From positions 1 through 64,000 of the forward strand of contig JACETR010000006.1 in NCBI GenBank assembly GCA_013911165.1: a stretch of 64,000 nt of DNA, written 5' to 3'. The stretch comes from Planctomycetota bacterium (lineage in GTDB: Bacteria; Planctomycetota; UBA8108; UBA1146). A program made the position numbers and the translations under genes. Below are positions 1 to 7,899 of this stretch, piece by piece (position 1 is the stretch's first letter; the number at the start of each line of letters is the position of its first letter). The notes under the pieces are model-generated. The model worked only from the letters and a program-made list of their open reading frames with translations. It did no database searches and was not told where the DNA came from.

Positions 1-1339
1 CATTAAAGCTGTTCGTGAAGCACTGGAGACGGTCTTCCCGGGAAAAACTGAAGTTGTCGATCTCAATGAGAGTGCAGCGATGATCGGCCATGAGTACGCC
101 AGCGAAAACTTCACCAAACAGGATCCCTACACCACCGAGTCTGCAGATCAGGTTGGGAACAAAATCCTGGTCGACGGTAATGAAGCGGCAGCACTGGGCG
201 CGATCTGGGGTGGGGTCTCGGTTGTGGCCTGGTATCCGATCACCCCGGCTTCATCTCTGGCTGAAAACCTGGAGAAACACATCGAGAAAATTCGGGACAA
301 GGATTCCGAGGGAGCCAATCGTTTTGTTGTCGTTCAGGCAGAAGACGAACTGGCTGCGGTGGGAATGGCATTGGGTGCCGGTTGGGCCGGAGCGCGATCG
401 ATGACCTCCACCAGTGGTCCCGGGATTTCACTGATGGCAGAGAACCTCGGTTTGGGCTACTTCACTGAAATCCCCACCGTCATATATGACGTCCAACGTG
501 TGGGCCCATCCACCGGACTCCCCACCCGAACACAACAGAGTGACATGTTACAGGTGGCTTTCCATTCCCACGGTGATACCCGTTTCCCAATGTTGCTGCC
601 GGCAAATCCGGGAGAAGCATTCAGCATGTCCTGCCAGGCATATGACCTCGCAGAAAAATACCAGACTCCTGTCGTCTTCATGTCCGATCTCGATTTGGGA
701 ATGAACAACTGGATCTGCGATCCCCTCGAAGAACCTTCCGCAGATTTTGACCGTGGAAAAATCGCTTCTGACGAAGTCATTGCCAGGCTTGATAAGTGGG
801 GCCGCTACCGGGATGTCGATGGAGACGGTATCCCCTATCGCACGATTCCGGGTGTGACTCTTCACCCCGATGCCGCTCACCTCACCCGTGGCTCAGGTCA
901 TGATGAGGACGCCAACTACAGTGAATCGCCCGAAGTCTACTCCCGCAATCTCGACCGCCTCGCCCGGAAGATCTCCGGCATGGTGGTGGACCTTCCCGAA
1001 CCGATTCTCAAACCGGGTCAGGGAGACATGGGATTGATCGCATTTGGAACGACAGATTGGGCCGTGGAAGAAGCACTTGCGGACATGGAATCGACTCCTG
1101 ACTATCTCCGCGTCCGTAGTTTCCCCTTCCACCAACAGGTCGGGGAATTCCTCGAAAATCATGAATCCGTCATGGTGATCGAGCAGAATCAACAGGGCCA
1201 AATGGCTCAGCTGTTGGCGATGGAGTACCCGCAACTGGCGGGACGAATCGTTTCCAAAACCTATTACGGAGGGCTCCCCCTCTCAGCCAACTTTGTTCGG
1301 GAAGCACTGCAGAGTGCTTCAGAAGTGGAGGCACGATGA
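1..1339 (+). CDS. korA: 2-oxoacid:ferredoxin oxidoreductase, alpha subunit (5'-truncated by window edge)
   Basis: Oxidatively decarboxylates a 2-oxoacid (2-oxoglutarate or similar) to the acyl-CoA, passing electrons to ferredoxin, as a cytoplasmic complex with the beta subunit downstream. The frame is open from base 2, ahead of the first ATG at 80, and reads IKAVREALETVFPGK, so the gene begins outside the window; the missing part probably holds the gamma domain that alpha subunits of this length often carry fused. The visible part has the alpha-subunit signature GNEAAALGAIWGGV followed by WYPITPASSLAE, then ARSMTSTSGPGISLM and the transketolase C-terminal region near VMVIEQNQQGQM. It overlaps korB by 4 bases (ATGA), so the two are translationally coupled. 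The exact 2-oxoacid specificity cannot be read from the sequence. Confidence 0.9.
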   Translation, partial: IKAVREALETVFPGKTEVVDLNESAAMIGHEYASENFTKQDPYTTESADQVGNKILVDGNEAAALGAIWGGVSVVAWYPITPASSLAENLEKHIEKIRDKDSEGANRFVVVQAEDELAAVGMALGAGWAGARSMTSTSGPGISLMAENLGLGYFTEIPTVIYDVQRVGPSTGLPTRTQQSDMLQVAFHSHGDTRFPMLLPANPGEAFSMSCQAYDLAEKYQTPVVFMSDLDLGMNNWICDPLEEPSADFDRGKIASDEVIARLDKWGRYRDVDGDGIPYRTIPGVTLHPDAAHLTRGSGHDEDANYSESPEVYSRNLDRLARKISGMVVDLPEPILKPGQGDMGLIAFGTTDWAVEEALADMESTPDYLRVRSFPFHQQVGEFLENHESVMVIEQNQQGQMAQLLAMEYPQLAGRIVSKTYYGGLPLSANFVREALQSASEVEAR

Positions 1340-2373
1340 GCGAGGAAAAAGCACCCGTAGTCAATCAACTGGGTTTGTCCAAAGCGGACTACAAAGCTGG
1401 CGCCTCAACGATGTGCAAGGGCTGTGGTCACGATCGCATCTCGGAAGCGATCATCCAGGCATGCTACGACCTGGGTGTCGATGGTCGCAGCGTCATCAAA
1501 ATGAGTGGTATCGGCTGCAGTTCTAAAACTCCGGCGTACTTCCTTGGACAATCGATGGGCTTGAATTCGACTCATGGCCGAATGCCCAGTTTTGCCACCG
1601 GAGCTCACCTCGCCAATCTGGATATGAACCCCATCGGCGTCAGTGGCGATGGCGACTCAGCAAGTATCGGTATGGGGCAGTTTGTTCACATGATCCGCCG
1701 CAATCCGAAAATGGTCTACATCGTCGAGAACAATGGTGTCTATGGTCTGACCAAAGGACAGTTCTCAGCGACCGCGGATCGCCGCAGTCCGTCCAAGCGC
1801 GGCAAGTTTCCGCGAGAGGAATCCATCGACCTGTGTGGTTTGGCTCTTGAGTTGGGAGCGCCCTTTGTCGCCCGGTCATTCAGTGGCGACAAAAAACAAC
1901 TGGTGCCGATTCTGAAAGCAGCATTCTCATTTGATGGATTGGCTTTCATCGACGTCATCTCACCTTGTGTGACCTTCAACAACCATGAAGGATCGACCAA
2001 GTCATACACCCATCAAAAGGAACATGGTGTTACCTACCACGACCCGTTCTTCATCGCCCCCAAGGAACAGATCGACATCGAATACGAGGATGGCGAACTT
2101 CAGGAGGTCATCCTCCATGACGGATCCAAACTCGTTTTGAGAAAGCTGGAAAAAGATCACAATCCGGCAGAGATCAGTTCTGCAAGAAACATGCTTATGG
2201 AGACCAGGGATCGGGGTGAGATTCTCACCGGACTGATCCATGTGGACACTGAGCAACCTTCACTGGCCGAGGTCAGCGCTCTCTCCAGAGAACCACTGGT
2301 TCGTCAGGAGCAAGGTGACCTGAGACCCGCTGCAGGAGTGCTTCAGGGAATCAACGATTCGTTCCGGATCTGA
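1336..2373 (+). CDS. korB: 2-oxoacid:ferredoxin oxidoreductase, beta subunit
   Basis: Carries the thiamine diphosphate and a 4Fe-4S cluster of the 2-oxoacid:ferredoxin oxidoreductase whose alpha subunit lies directly upstream. The 345-residue protein shows the family Cys motif CKGCGHD near residue 28, a further Cys in GIGCSSKTP, the ThDP/Mg motif GDGDSASIG and the partner motif NNGVYGLTKGQ, then the Cys in ISPCVTFNNHEG. Length is normal for KorB. The ATG overlaps the alpha-subunit stop. It is convergent with the tldE-like gene; only 19 bases separate the stops and no strong terminator is visible. Family assignment is firm; 2-oxoglutarate is the likely but unproven substrate. Confidence 0.93.
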   Translation: MSEEKAPVVNQLGLSKADYKAGASTMCKGCGHDRISEAIIQACYDLGVDGRSVIKMSGIGCSSKTPAYFLGQSMGLNSTHGRMPSFATGAHLANLDMNPIGVSGDGDSASIGMGQFVHMIRRNPKMVYIVENNGVYGLTKGQFSATADRRSPSKRGKFPREESIDLCGLALELGAPFVARSFSGDKKQLVPILKAAFSFDGLAFIDVISPCVTFNNHEGSTKSYTHQKEHGVTYHDPFFIAPKEQIDIEYEDGELQEVILHDGSKLVLRKLEKDHNPAEISSARNMLMETRDRGEILTGLIHVDTEQPSLAEVSALSREPLVRQEQGDLRPAAGVLQGINDSFRI

Positions 2374-2392
2374 TTCCATTCCGGAATGATAG

Positions 2393-3718
2393 TCAGGCGA
2401 CGACCCTGAGTCCTTCAACGAGAATCCCTGGCAGGGCCGCTCCTCTGGGATGGCGACTGCCATAGGTGTGATTGTCAGGAATCGTCTCGACCTCCGATCC
2501 GAGTTCCAGCAACCCTTCACCCAACAGACGGATGACAGAGTCGTCGATGCGGACGGTTCCCACAGGTGCCACCGGTTTTCCATCGCGGACTCTCAAAGCG
2601 ACCCAGCGGGTAACTCCGGTGACTCTGGCGCCATCTCTCGCAGCCATATTGCAATAATGAACATGGGAGAGCCAAAGACCATCTCCCACCCTCTCGCATG
2701 CGGTTGAAGGATCCATCTCCCCCGCCTGAATCGCCAATGCTGATGGAGTTTCAGCACCACTTGCACCATTGGTATCAAGCTGGAACTCCATGGCGGTTCT
2801 CGGACTGGTCAGTCGCTCCACGCCTTTTCCCGAAGCGATCAGAGGAATCTCCTGAGGCAGGATAAAGCCGTGCGCTCCGAAGTCAGGGGCACCCACCGCA
2901 AGGGGTCTCTCCGATATGTGCACCCTCGGATCCAGGGCACTTCCTGAGAAGAGCGGAGCAAAGGGGCTCGAACCCTTTTCGATGGCCCGGGCAGAAAATG
3001 CTCCATTCCAGAGGAGAGGTCCGAACAGGTCACGCAAAGCGGCAGGCTCCAACCACGCACGGTACTCTCCCGCTTCGGGAGTATCGAGCGGACGCGAGAG
3101 GAGTTCGAGAGTTTCCTCTGCACGCCCCCTGCGGGTCAGTACCTCATCCCTGTGCCAGTCAACACCGGCCCAACCCCATTTGGATGCTCCGGGTGATTCA
3201 CACAAATGCATCGATCCATCAATCACGGTCAGTGGCGACTCGTACCAACGCCTGACCGCATTCGAGGTGGCCACACCTCTGAAGATCATCCCGGTCATGG
3301 CAATTCCGCAGGATTCTGCCCCGGCGATTTCACCCGCCAGAGATTCGATCAACTCCGATTTCCGTGGCAATCTTCCCTCGGAGCGAACCTCTCCACTTCC
3401 CGAATCAGGAAGCGGAGGAAGGTGAGGATCCTCCGGTATCGTTTTCAAGGTTGCGGAAAGTCGATCGATGGCCTGTCTGATGGGGGCCCGATCACTCTCC
3501 ATGTTCCCTGACAACATGAGATTCATCCGTGACTCTCGTCCACTCGAGCGGAGAGCAACCTCAACCATTCGCTGTTCGATGGAGCCGGCCTGACGAACCT
3601 TGCCTGCAGAAATCCGGGAGAAACCGGTCTTCTCAGCAGCCAGGGAAAGGGTGATCTCCTCACCTGCGGTCAGCAATGTTTCCGAATAATCGGCAAGATC
3701 ATAAAACCAGGATTGCAT
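2393..3718 (-). CDS. TldE/PmbA-like protein
   Basis: Member of the TldD/PmbA family; TldE-type subunits form a heterodimeric metalloprotease with TldD that degrades unfolded or modified peptides in the cytoplasm. The 441-residue product lacks the HExxxH metal motif seen in its neighbour, as expected of the non-catalytic TldE partner. Family features include SPFAPLFSGSALDPRV followed by a GFILPQEIPLIASGKG segment and the C-terminal GILVEGLRVVA ending typical of PmbA-like domains. Its ATG overlaps the tldD stop by one base (TAATG), so the pair is translationally coupled and probably made in equal amounts. It ends the ROK-nagA-tldD-tldE operon. Confidence 0.85.
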   Translation of the reverse strand: MQSWFYDLADYSETLLTAGEEITLSLAAEKTGFSRISAGKVRQAGSIEQRMVEVALRSSGRESRMNLMLSGNMESDRAPIRQAIDRLSATLKTIPEDPHLPPLPDSGSGEVRSEGRLPRKSELIESLAGEIAGAESCGIAMTGMIFRGVATSNAVRRWYESPLTVIDGSMHLCESPGASKWGWAGVDWHRDEVLTRRGRAEETLELLSRPLDTPEAGEYRAWLEPAALRDLFGPLLWNGAFSARAIEKGSSPFAPLFSGSALDPRVHISERPLAVGAPDFGAHGFILPQEIPLIASGKGVERLTSPRTAMEFQLDTNGASGAETPSALAIQAGEMDPSTACERVGDGLWLSHVHYCNMAARDGARVTGVTRWVALRVRDGKPVAPVGTVRIDDSVIRLLGEGLLELGSEVETIPDNHTYGSRHPRGAALPGILVEGLRVVA

Positions 3719-5163
3719 TACCCCTCCCTTCCGAAGACTTCGAGTCCCCTGAATCGGCAGGCAGGCATGGCGTGACCGACGAAGACCATCTGATTTGGTT
3801 CACCTTTACCGCAATTGGGAGTGCCGCGAACCTGCCAGGTCTCGCGGTCCCCGACCGCATCCAGGGAATTCCAGAACGGAATGGTCGTGCTTCGATAACC
3901 CGCATCCTTGACCCGAGTGGTCAACTCGCCATCTTCAATCAAGCGAGCGTCTTCGACTCCAAACTGGAATTTCCAGCGCCGGTCATCGATTGACCATGAG
4001 GAATTGACGTCGAGCCAAATTCCCTTTTCAATCCCGCCGATCAGTTCAGTCATGGGCGTCTCTCCAGGCTCCACATTCAGATTGGCCATACGATCGATGG
4101 GTGGACGATTCCATGAACAAGCCCGGGTTACCGCCATCGCGGCATCCGGATTCTCCATTCTCTGCGCGCTCAATGATCCGCCGATTCCCCTGACGAGCAG
4201 TCCCTTGTCAATCAGGCTGACCTTTTCAGCCTCGTGGCCCTCGTCGTCAAAACCGGTACTGCAAACTTCTCCCTCAACTCCGGGATCGATCACCACATCG
4301 AGGATCTCTGGTCCCCAGCGAAGTGACCCAAGATCTGAATCCTTGACGAAACTCGTGCCGGCATAATTTCTCTCATCACCGAGGATACGATCCAACTCCA
4401 GAGCATGGCCGATCGATTCATGAACCTGCAAAACCATTTGCGCAGGCCCGATGACCGCATCCATCACTCCATTAGGACAGACGGGAGCCAACAGGGTTTC
4501 GATGGCATCTTCACGCAAGGAAGAACCCATTTGGTCAAAACCGATCTGATCGAGAATCTCCAGACCTCCCAGTTGGGCATCGCTGCGGCCACCATTGCTT
4601 TTGGATTGGACATCGGAACCGTCTGAGGCGAGGGCCTGCATCCATGGAATCAGCCGATCATGGGACTGCTGAATCGTGACACCGTCCGTTGTGACCAGAG
4701 TCGTTTCCGTTTTCGATCGAGCGAGACTGACCACCCGCTGAACGATGCGTTCATCTCCCCCCATCGATTGGCAAATCGATTTCAATCGATCGACCAGATC
4801 GGCGGACGAGGCTTCATCCCAGGAGTGGGTCACCGGGTGATTCCAGTTTCCCGACTTCATCGGTCTCGGAGCTTTTGAGAAATCGACAACTCCACGATCG
4901 GAGACCGCCTGGGCCCAATCGAGTGCCACTCTTGCGGCCTGATAGAGGCCACCGACTGACAAATCACTGGTGGCAGCGATACCCTGCCCTTCTCCGGTGA
5001 CAACGGTAATCATCGCTCCTCTGTCTGAGGTCGACGAAGGCGGCAACAGCATCTCATCGCGGACGGTGAGATTTTCACTGTGGGTCTCTACCCAGCGAAG
5101 TGAACACCAGGTCCCCCGGGGTGCAATACGCCCCAGCAGTTCCTGAATTTCATGGGGAGTCAT
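3718..5163 (-). CDS. tldD: TldD-like metalloprotease
   Basis: Catalytic partner of the TldD/TldE peptidase. The 481-residue protein has the zinc-binding motif HESIGHALELDRI and, further on, the conserved CSTGFDDEGHEA segment whose Cys completes the metal site in the family. Length matches TldD (about 480). The ATG at 5163 is preceded by GAGAAGAGG at suitable spacing. The gene starts 18 bases after nagA ends and overlaps the TldE partner by one base. Known TldD/E pairs process peptides such as microcins or antitoxins; no such substrate gene was noticed nearby, so housekeeping peptide turnover is the default reading. Confidence 0.9.
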   Translation of the reverse strand: MTPHEIQELLGRIAPRGTWCSLRWVETHSENLTVRDEMLLPPSSTSDRGAMITVVTGEGQGIAATSDLSVGGLYQAARVALDWAQAVSDRGVVDFSKAPRPMKSGNWNHPVTHSWDEASSADLVDRLKSICQSMGGDERIVQRVVSLARSKTETTLVTTDGVTIQQSHDRLIPWMQALASDGSDVQSKSNGGRSDAQLGGLEILDQIGFDQMGSSLREDAIETLLAPVCPNGVMDAVIGPAQMVLQVHESIGHALELDRILGDERNYAGTSFVKDSDLGSLRWGPEILDVVIDPGVEGEVCSTGFDDEGHEAEKVSLIDKGLLVRGIGGSLSAQRMENPDAAMAVTRACSWNRPPIDRMANLNVEPGETPMTELIGGIEKGIWLDVNSSWSIDDRRWKFQFGVEDARLIEDGELTTRVKDAGYRSTTIPFWNSLDAVGDRETWQVRGTPNCGKGEPNQMVFVGHAMPACRFRGLEVFGREG

Positions 5164-5181
5164 CGTGCCTCTTCTCCACTT

Positions 5182-6375
5182 TTATCGAACCTGTTCAATC
5201 GTTGCTGGCAGTCGGGGTCCTTCTGCGTCTTCCACGGACAGTCCGCCCCGCATGACCGCCTCAATTCCCGATTCTCCGTGGATCACCAGATCCGCCCGGT
5301 AATCGGATCGCAGGCTTCCCCTGCGTGGCAAGCCCAGGTCCTCAGCAGCATTCAGTGAACCCATATTCTGCAAGCTGACCTGATCCCAACCGAGTACTTG
5401 AGCCGTTCTCGATAATGCCTCTGGAAGCAGGGTGACGCTACCGGCCAATGTCCCGTCAGAAAGGGTGGCCCGCTCTCCGTCCGAACAGACTTCCTGTCCA
5501 CAGAAGACTCCTGAGGAAACCCCCATGCCCGCAAGTGGCATCGCATCGCTGACCGCAATCAATCCGTTCGGCCCTTTCATTTTCAAGGCGAGGCGCACCA
5601 GATCATCGGACAAGTGGTGACCATCGAGAATCACTTCACAGCGAACCCGATCATCGAGAAGGATCGCACCGACCGGTCCGGGGTCTCGGTGATGAAGGGG
5701 TGGCATGGCATTACAAAGATGAGTGCAGCGACGGGCACCGGCATCGATCGCGGCCTTAGTTTCAGCTGCAGAGGCACAGGTATGCCCGATCGATCCCTTG
5801 ATCCCCACCATGGAGAACTTCTTTTGGGAGGCGAGCGGCACCCGTTCAGGTGCGAAAGTCATCAGTCTGAGTCTGCCCCCGGCCGCTTCCAGAAGACGAT
5901 TCATCAATTCATCGTCCCATTCCAGAACCCCCGATTCAGGCAAAGCACCCCGTCTTCCAGGTGACAGGAATGGCCCCTCGAGATGAATCCCGAGGATGGA
6001 GGGGCTGAGTTCCGCTGCTCTGGCCACCGTCGAGAGGATTTCTTTCATCTCTTCTTCAGGACCCGGAACGATGGTGGGGTAAACGGTGGTCACTCCCAGA
6101 GCGGCGAGCTTTTCGACACTGTCGGCAAGTGTTTCTGGATCAGCAGCATTAAAGTCGACCCCGCCGAAACCATGAATATGGGGATCGACCCAACCGGGTG
6201 TCACTTTTCTCCCACCCAAGTCCCAAATCTCATCGCCGGTTGCGGTACCGGCAGGTGCCAATTTTCGGATCACTGCCCCTTCGAGTAGCAAATCACCGTG
6301 GACAATCCGGTCCGGGAGTACCAACTCACCATTCCTGAGGACCACTGTCGTTTCAGATTCTTCCGGATTGCTCAC
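5182..6375 (-). CDS. nagA: N-acetylglucosamine-6-phosphate deacetylase
   Basis: Removes acetate from GlcNAc-6-phosphate, giving glucosamine-6-phosphate for glycolysis or wall synthesis; cytoplasmic amidohydrolase-fold enzyme. The 397-residue protein shows the ordered NagA motifs: HIHGFGGVDF (metal His pair), EGPFLSPGRRGALPE (metal Glu), GHTCAS, THLCNAMPPLHHRDPG, EVILDGHH and SDAMPLAG (catalytic Asp). The start is a GTG at 6375 preceded by GGAGGAAATTC, and GTGA overlaps the stop of the ROK kinase gene. Kinase then deacetylase in one coupled pair fits uptake of free GlcNAc, phosphorylation, then deacetylation. No nagB was seen in the window. Confidence 0.93.
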   Translation of the reverse strand: MSNPEESETTVVLRNGELVLPDRIVHGDLLLEGAVIRKLAPAGTATGDEIWDLGGRKVTPGWVDPHIHGFGGVDFNAADPETLADSVEKLAALGVTTVYPTIVPGPEEEMKEILSTVARAAELSPSILGIHLEGPFLSPGRRGALPESGVLEWDDELMNRLLEAAGGRLRLMTFAPERVPLASQKKFSMVGIKGSIGHTCASAAETKAAIDAGARRCTHLCNAMPPLHHRDPGPVGAILLDDRVRCEVILDGHHLSDDLVRLALKMKGPNGLIAVSDAMPLAGMGVSSGVFCGQEVCSDGERATLSDGTLAGSVTLLPEALSRTAQVLGWDQVSLQNMGSLNAAEDLGLPRRGSLRSDYRADLVIHGESGIEAVMRGGLSVEDAEGPRLPATIEQVR

Positions 6376-7340
6376 GAATTTCCTCCACCACTCTTCTTCA
6401 AGTCGTCAGTCTGTATGAGATGGGCCGCTCTCAGAGCGGCACCGATCCAGCCCGCCCGATTCCCCTGCTTCGCCTTGACGACAGTCAGGTCTGCCAAGGC
6501 CTTGGGCAACAAATGACTTCTCAGAGACTCCTCAATCAGTTCCAGATGTCGTGGACGAGCATCGATAATCCCTCCACCAATCACGATGACATCGGGATTG
6601 AGAAGATGAACGGCACTCATCATTCCGGCTCCGAGAATTCGTGCTCCTTCATCCAGAACTTCATTGGCCAGAGAGTCGCCTGACAAACCTGCCTGAACCA
6701 GATCGGAAACACCGGGGGCCTCAGCGTTACCGAGTCTTCTCCCCCACTCCTTCGCCATTCCCCAGCCTCCAGAGTAAGCCTCCATGCACCCGATCAATCC
6801 ACAGTTGCAGGCACGCCCATTCGGTTCCCAGGTGATGTGCCCCAACTCCATCGCACCACCCACGGCCCCCTTGAGCAATTCCCCCTCAATCACTGCCCCA
6901 CCGCCGATTCCAGTACCGACTGTGGCAGCAAGAAGATTGCGTGCTCCTCTACCTGCTCCCGAACGATACTCTCCCCATGCTGCCGCATTGGCGTCGTTCT
7001 CTACCACAGATGGAACGCCAAATTTTTCATGGAAAAATCCGACGATATCGGTGCCATGCCATCCCCCAAGGTTAGCGACAGGAAAGCGAATCGTTCCCTT
7101 GTCCGGATCGACCACTCCGGGTGTCCCCAAACCGAGAGCACAGACTTCTCCATCGTTTTTGCGGGCCTCCTCGAAAGCGATATTCCCGGCATCTTCAAGG
7201 GCCTTGAGAATTGCTTCCTGCCCCATCGATGCATTGCTGGGAAAACGATCAGACCAGATTTCATTCCCATCAGGGGTACATAAACCAACCTTGATTTGAG
7301 TTCCACCCAGATCGAGTCCAGCAAAATACTCTTTGGTCAA
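6372..7340 (-). CDS. ROK-family sugar kinase (probable N-acetylglucosamine or glucose kinase)
   Basis: ROK kinases phosphorylate glucose, GlcNAc or related sugars with ATP. Visible motifs are the N-terminal phosphate-binding GLDLGGTQIKVGL, ENDANAAAWGE, TVGTGIGGGAV, and the ROK zinc site GHITWEP followed by CNCGLIGCMEAYSGG. The product has no N-terminal helix-turn-helix, so it is a kinase and not a repressor of the NagC/Mlc type. The ORF-track start is a TTG at 7358; a second TTG at 7340 directly after GGGAGGAATC gives a family-typical MTKEYFAGLDLGG start and is preferred. Coupling to nagA makes GlcNAc the best guess for substrate. Confidence 0.85.
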   Translation of the reverse strand: MTKEYFAGLDLGGTQIKVGLCTPDGNEIWSDRFPSNASMGQEAILKALEDAGNIAFEEARKNDGEVCALGLGTPGVVDPDKGTIRFPVANLGGWHGTDIVGFFHEKFGVPSVVENDANAAAWGEYRSGAGRGARNLLAATVGTGIGGGAVIEGELLKGAVGGAMELGHITWEPNGRACNCGLIGCMEAYSGGWGMAKEWGRRLGNAEAPGVSDLVQAGLSGDSLANEVLDEGARILGAGMMSAVHLLNPDVIVIGGGIIDARPRHLELIEESLRSHLLPKALADLTVVKAKQGNRAGWIGAALRAAHLIQTDDLKKSGGGNS

Positions 7341-7539
7341 GATTCCTCCCTGGAGCAATGCCTCTGAATCTGATTCTAGACGTGGTGATTCAGATCAGCC
7401 GCCTTGAACAGCATCGACTGCAGCGGGAGCGGAGGCAAGGCTCCCTGATTCACACTTTCCGGAGTCACCACTGATTTTCCCGTTAAAAGTGGGAATGGAA
7501 CCGGAGCCGAATTCGATGGAGAATATTCATGGAGGAACC

Positions 7540-7899
7540 ATGCACCCTGATACCCCTGATCAAGACTCTGCTCAGACCCCTTCCGAGGACTCCGGAGCAG
7601 TGCAACGCTGGATTGATCGCTACCATGCGGATCACAAGCACCCCATGAATCATGCCACTCATATCATCGGGATTCCGGCCATCGTGGCCTCACTGGTAGT
7701 GGTTTTCTTCAATTGGCAATGGGGCCTGGGACTTTTCATCGGTGGATGGATTCTTCAGTTCATCGGACATGGAATCGAAGGCAATCGACCCTCCTTCATG
7801 AAAGATCCCCGCTTTCTGTTGGTGGGCCCGCTCTTCATTCTTCAACATGGATTCCGCAAGTTGACCGGTACACAGCGAAACGAAGACGACCCCTCATGA
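7540..7899 (+). CDS. Mpo1-like (DUF962) membrane protein
   Basis: A DUF962/Mpo1-family protein; yeast Mpo1 is an Fe(II) dioxygenase in alpha-oxidation of 2-hydroxy fatty acids. The family pattern is clear: HPMNHATHIIGIP followed by two hydrophobic segments (IVASLVVVFFNWQWG and LGLFIGGWILQFIGH), then GHGIEGNRPSFMKDP and LLVGPLFILQHGF. His residues in these motifs are the presumed iron ligands. The ORF track starts at a GTG (7489), but ATG 7540 sits right after GGAGGAACC and gives a 119-residue protein. ATGA overlap with the next gene couples it to the dehydrogenase/cytochrome gene. The substrate in bacteria is unknown. Confidence 0.8.
   Translation: MHPDTPDQDSAQTPSEDSGAVQRWIDRYHADHKHPMNHATHIIGIPAIVASLVVVFFNWQWGLGLFIGGWILQFIGHGIEGNRPSFMKDPRFLLVGPLFILQHGFRKLTGTQRNEDDPS

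Noticed and set aside
2374-2392. CATTCCGGAATG palindrome between the convergent korB and tldE-like genes
   Set aside because: Too short and without a T-run, so not called a terminator.
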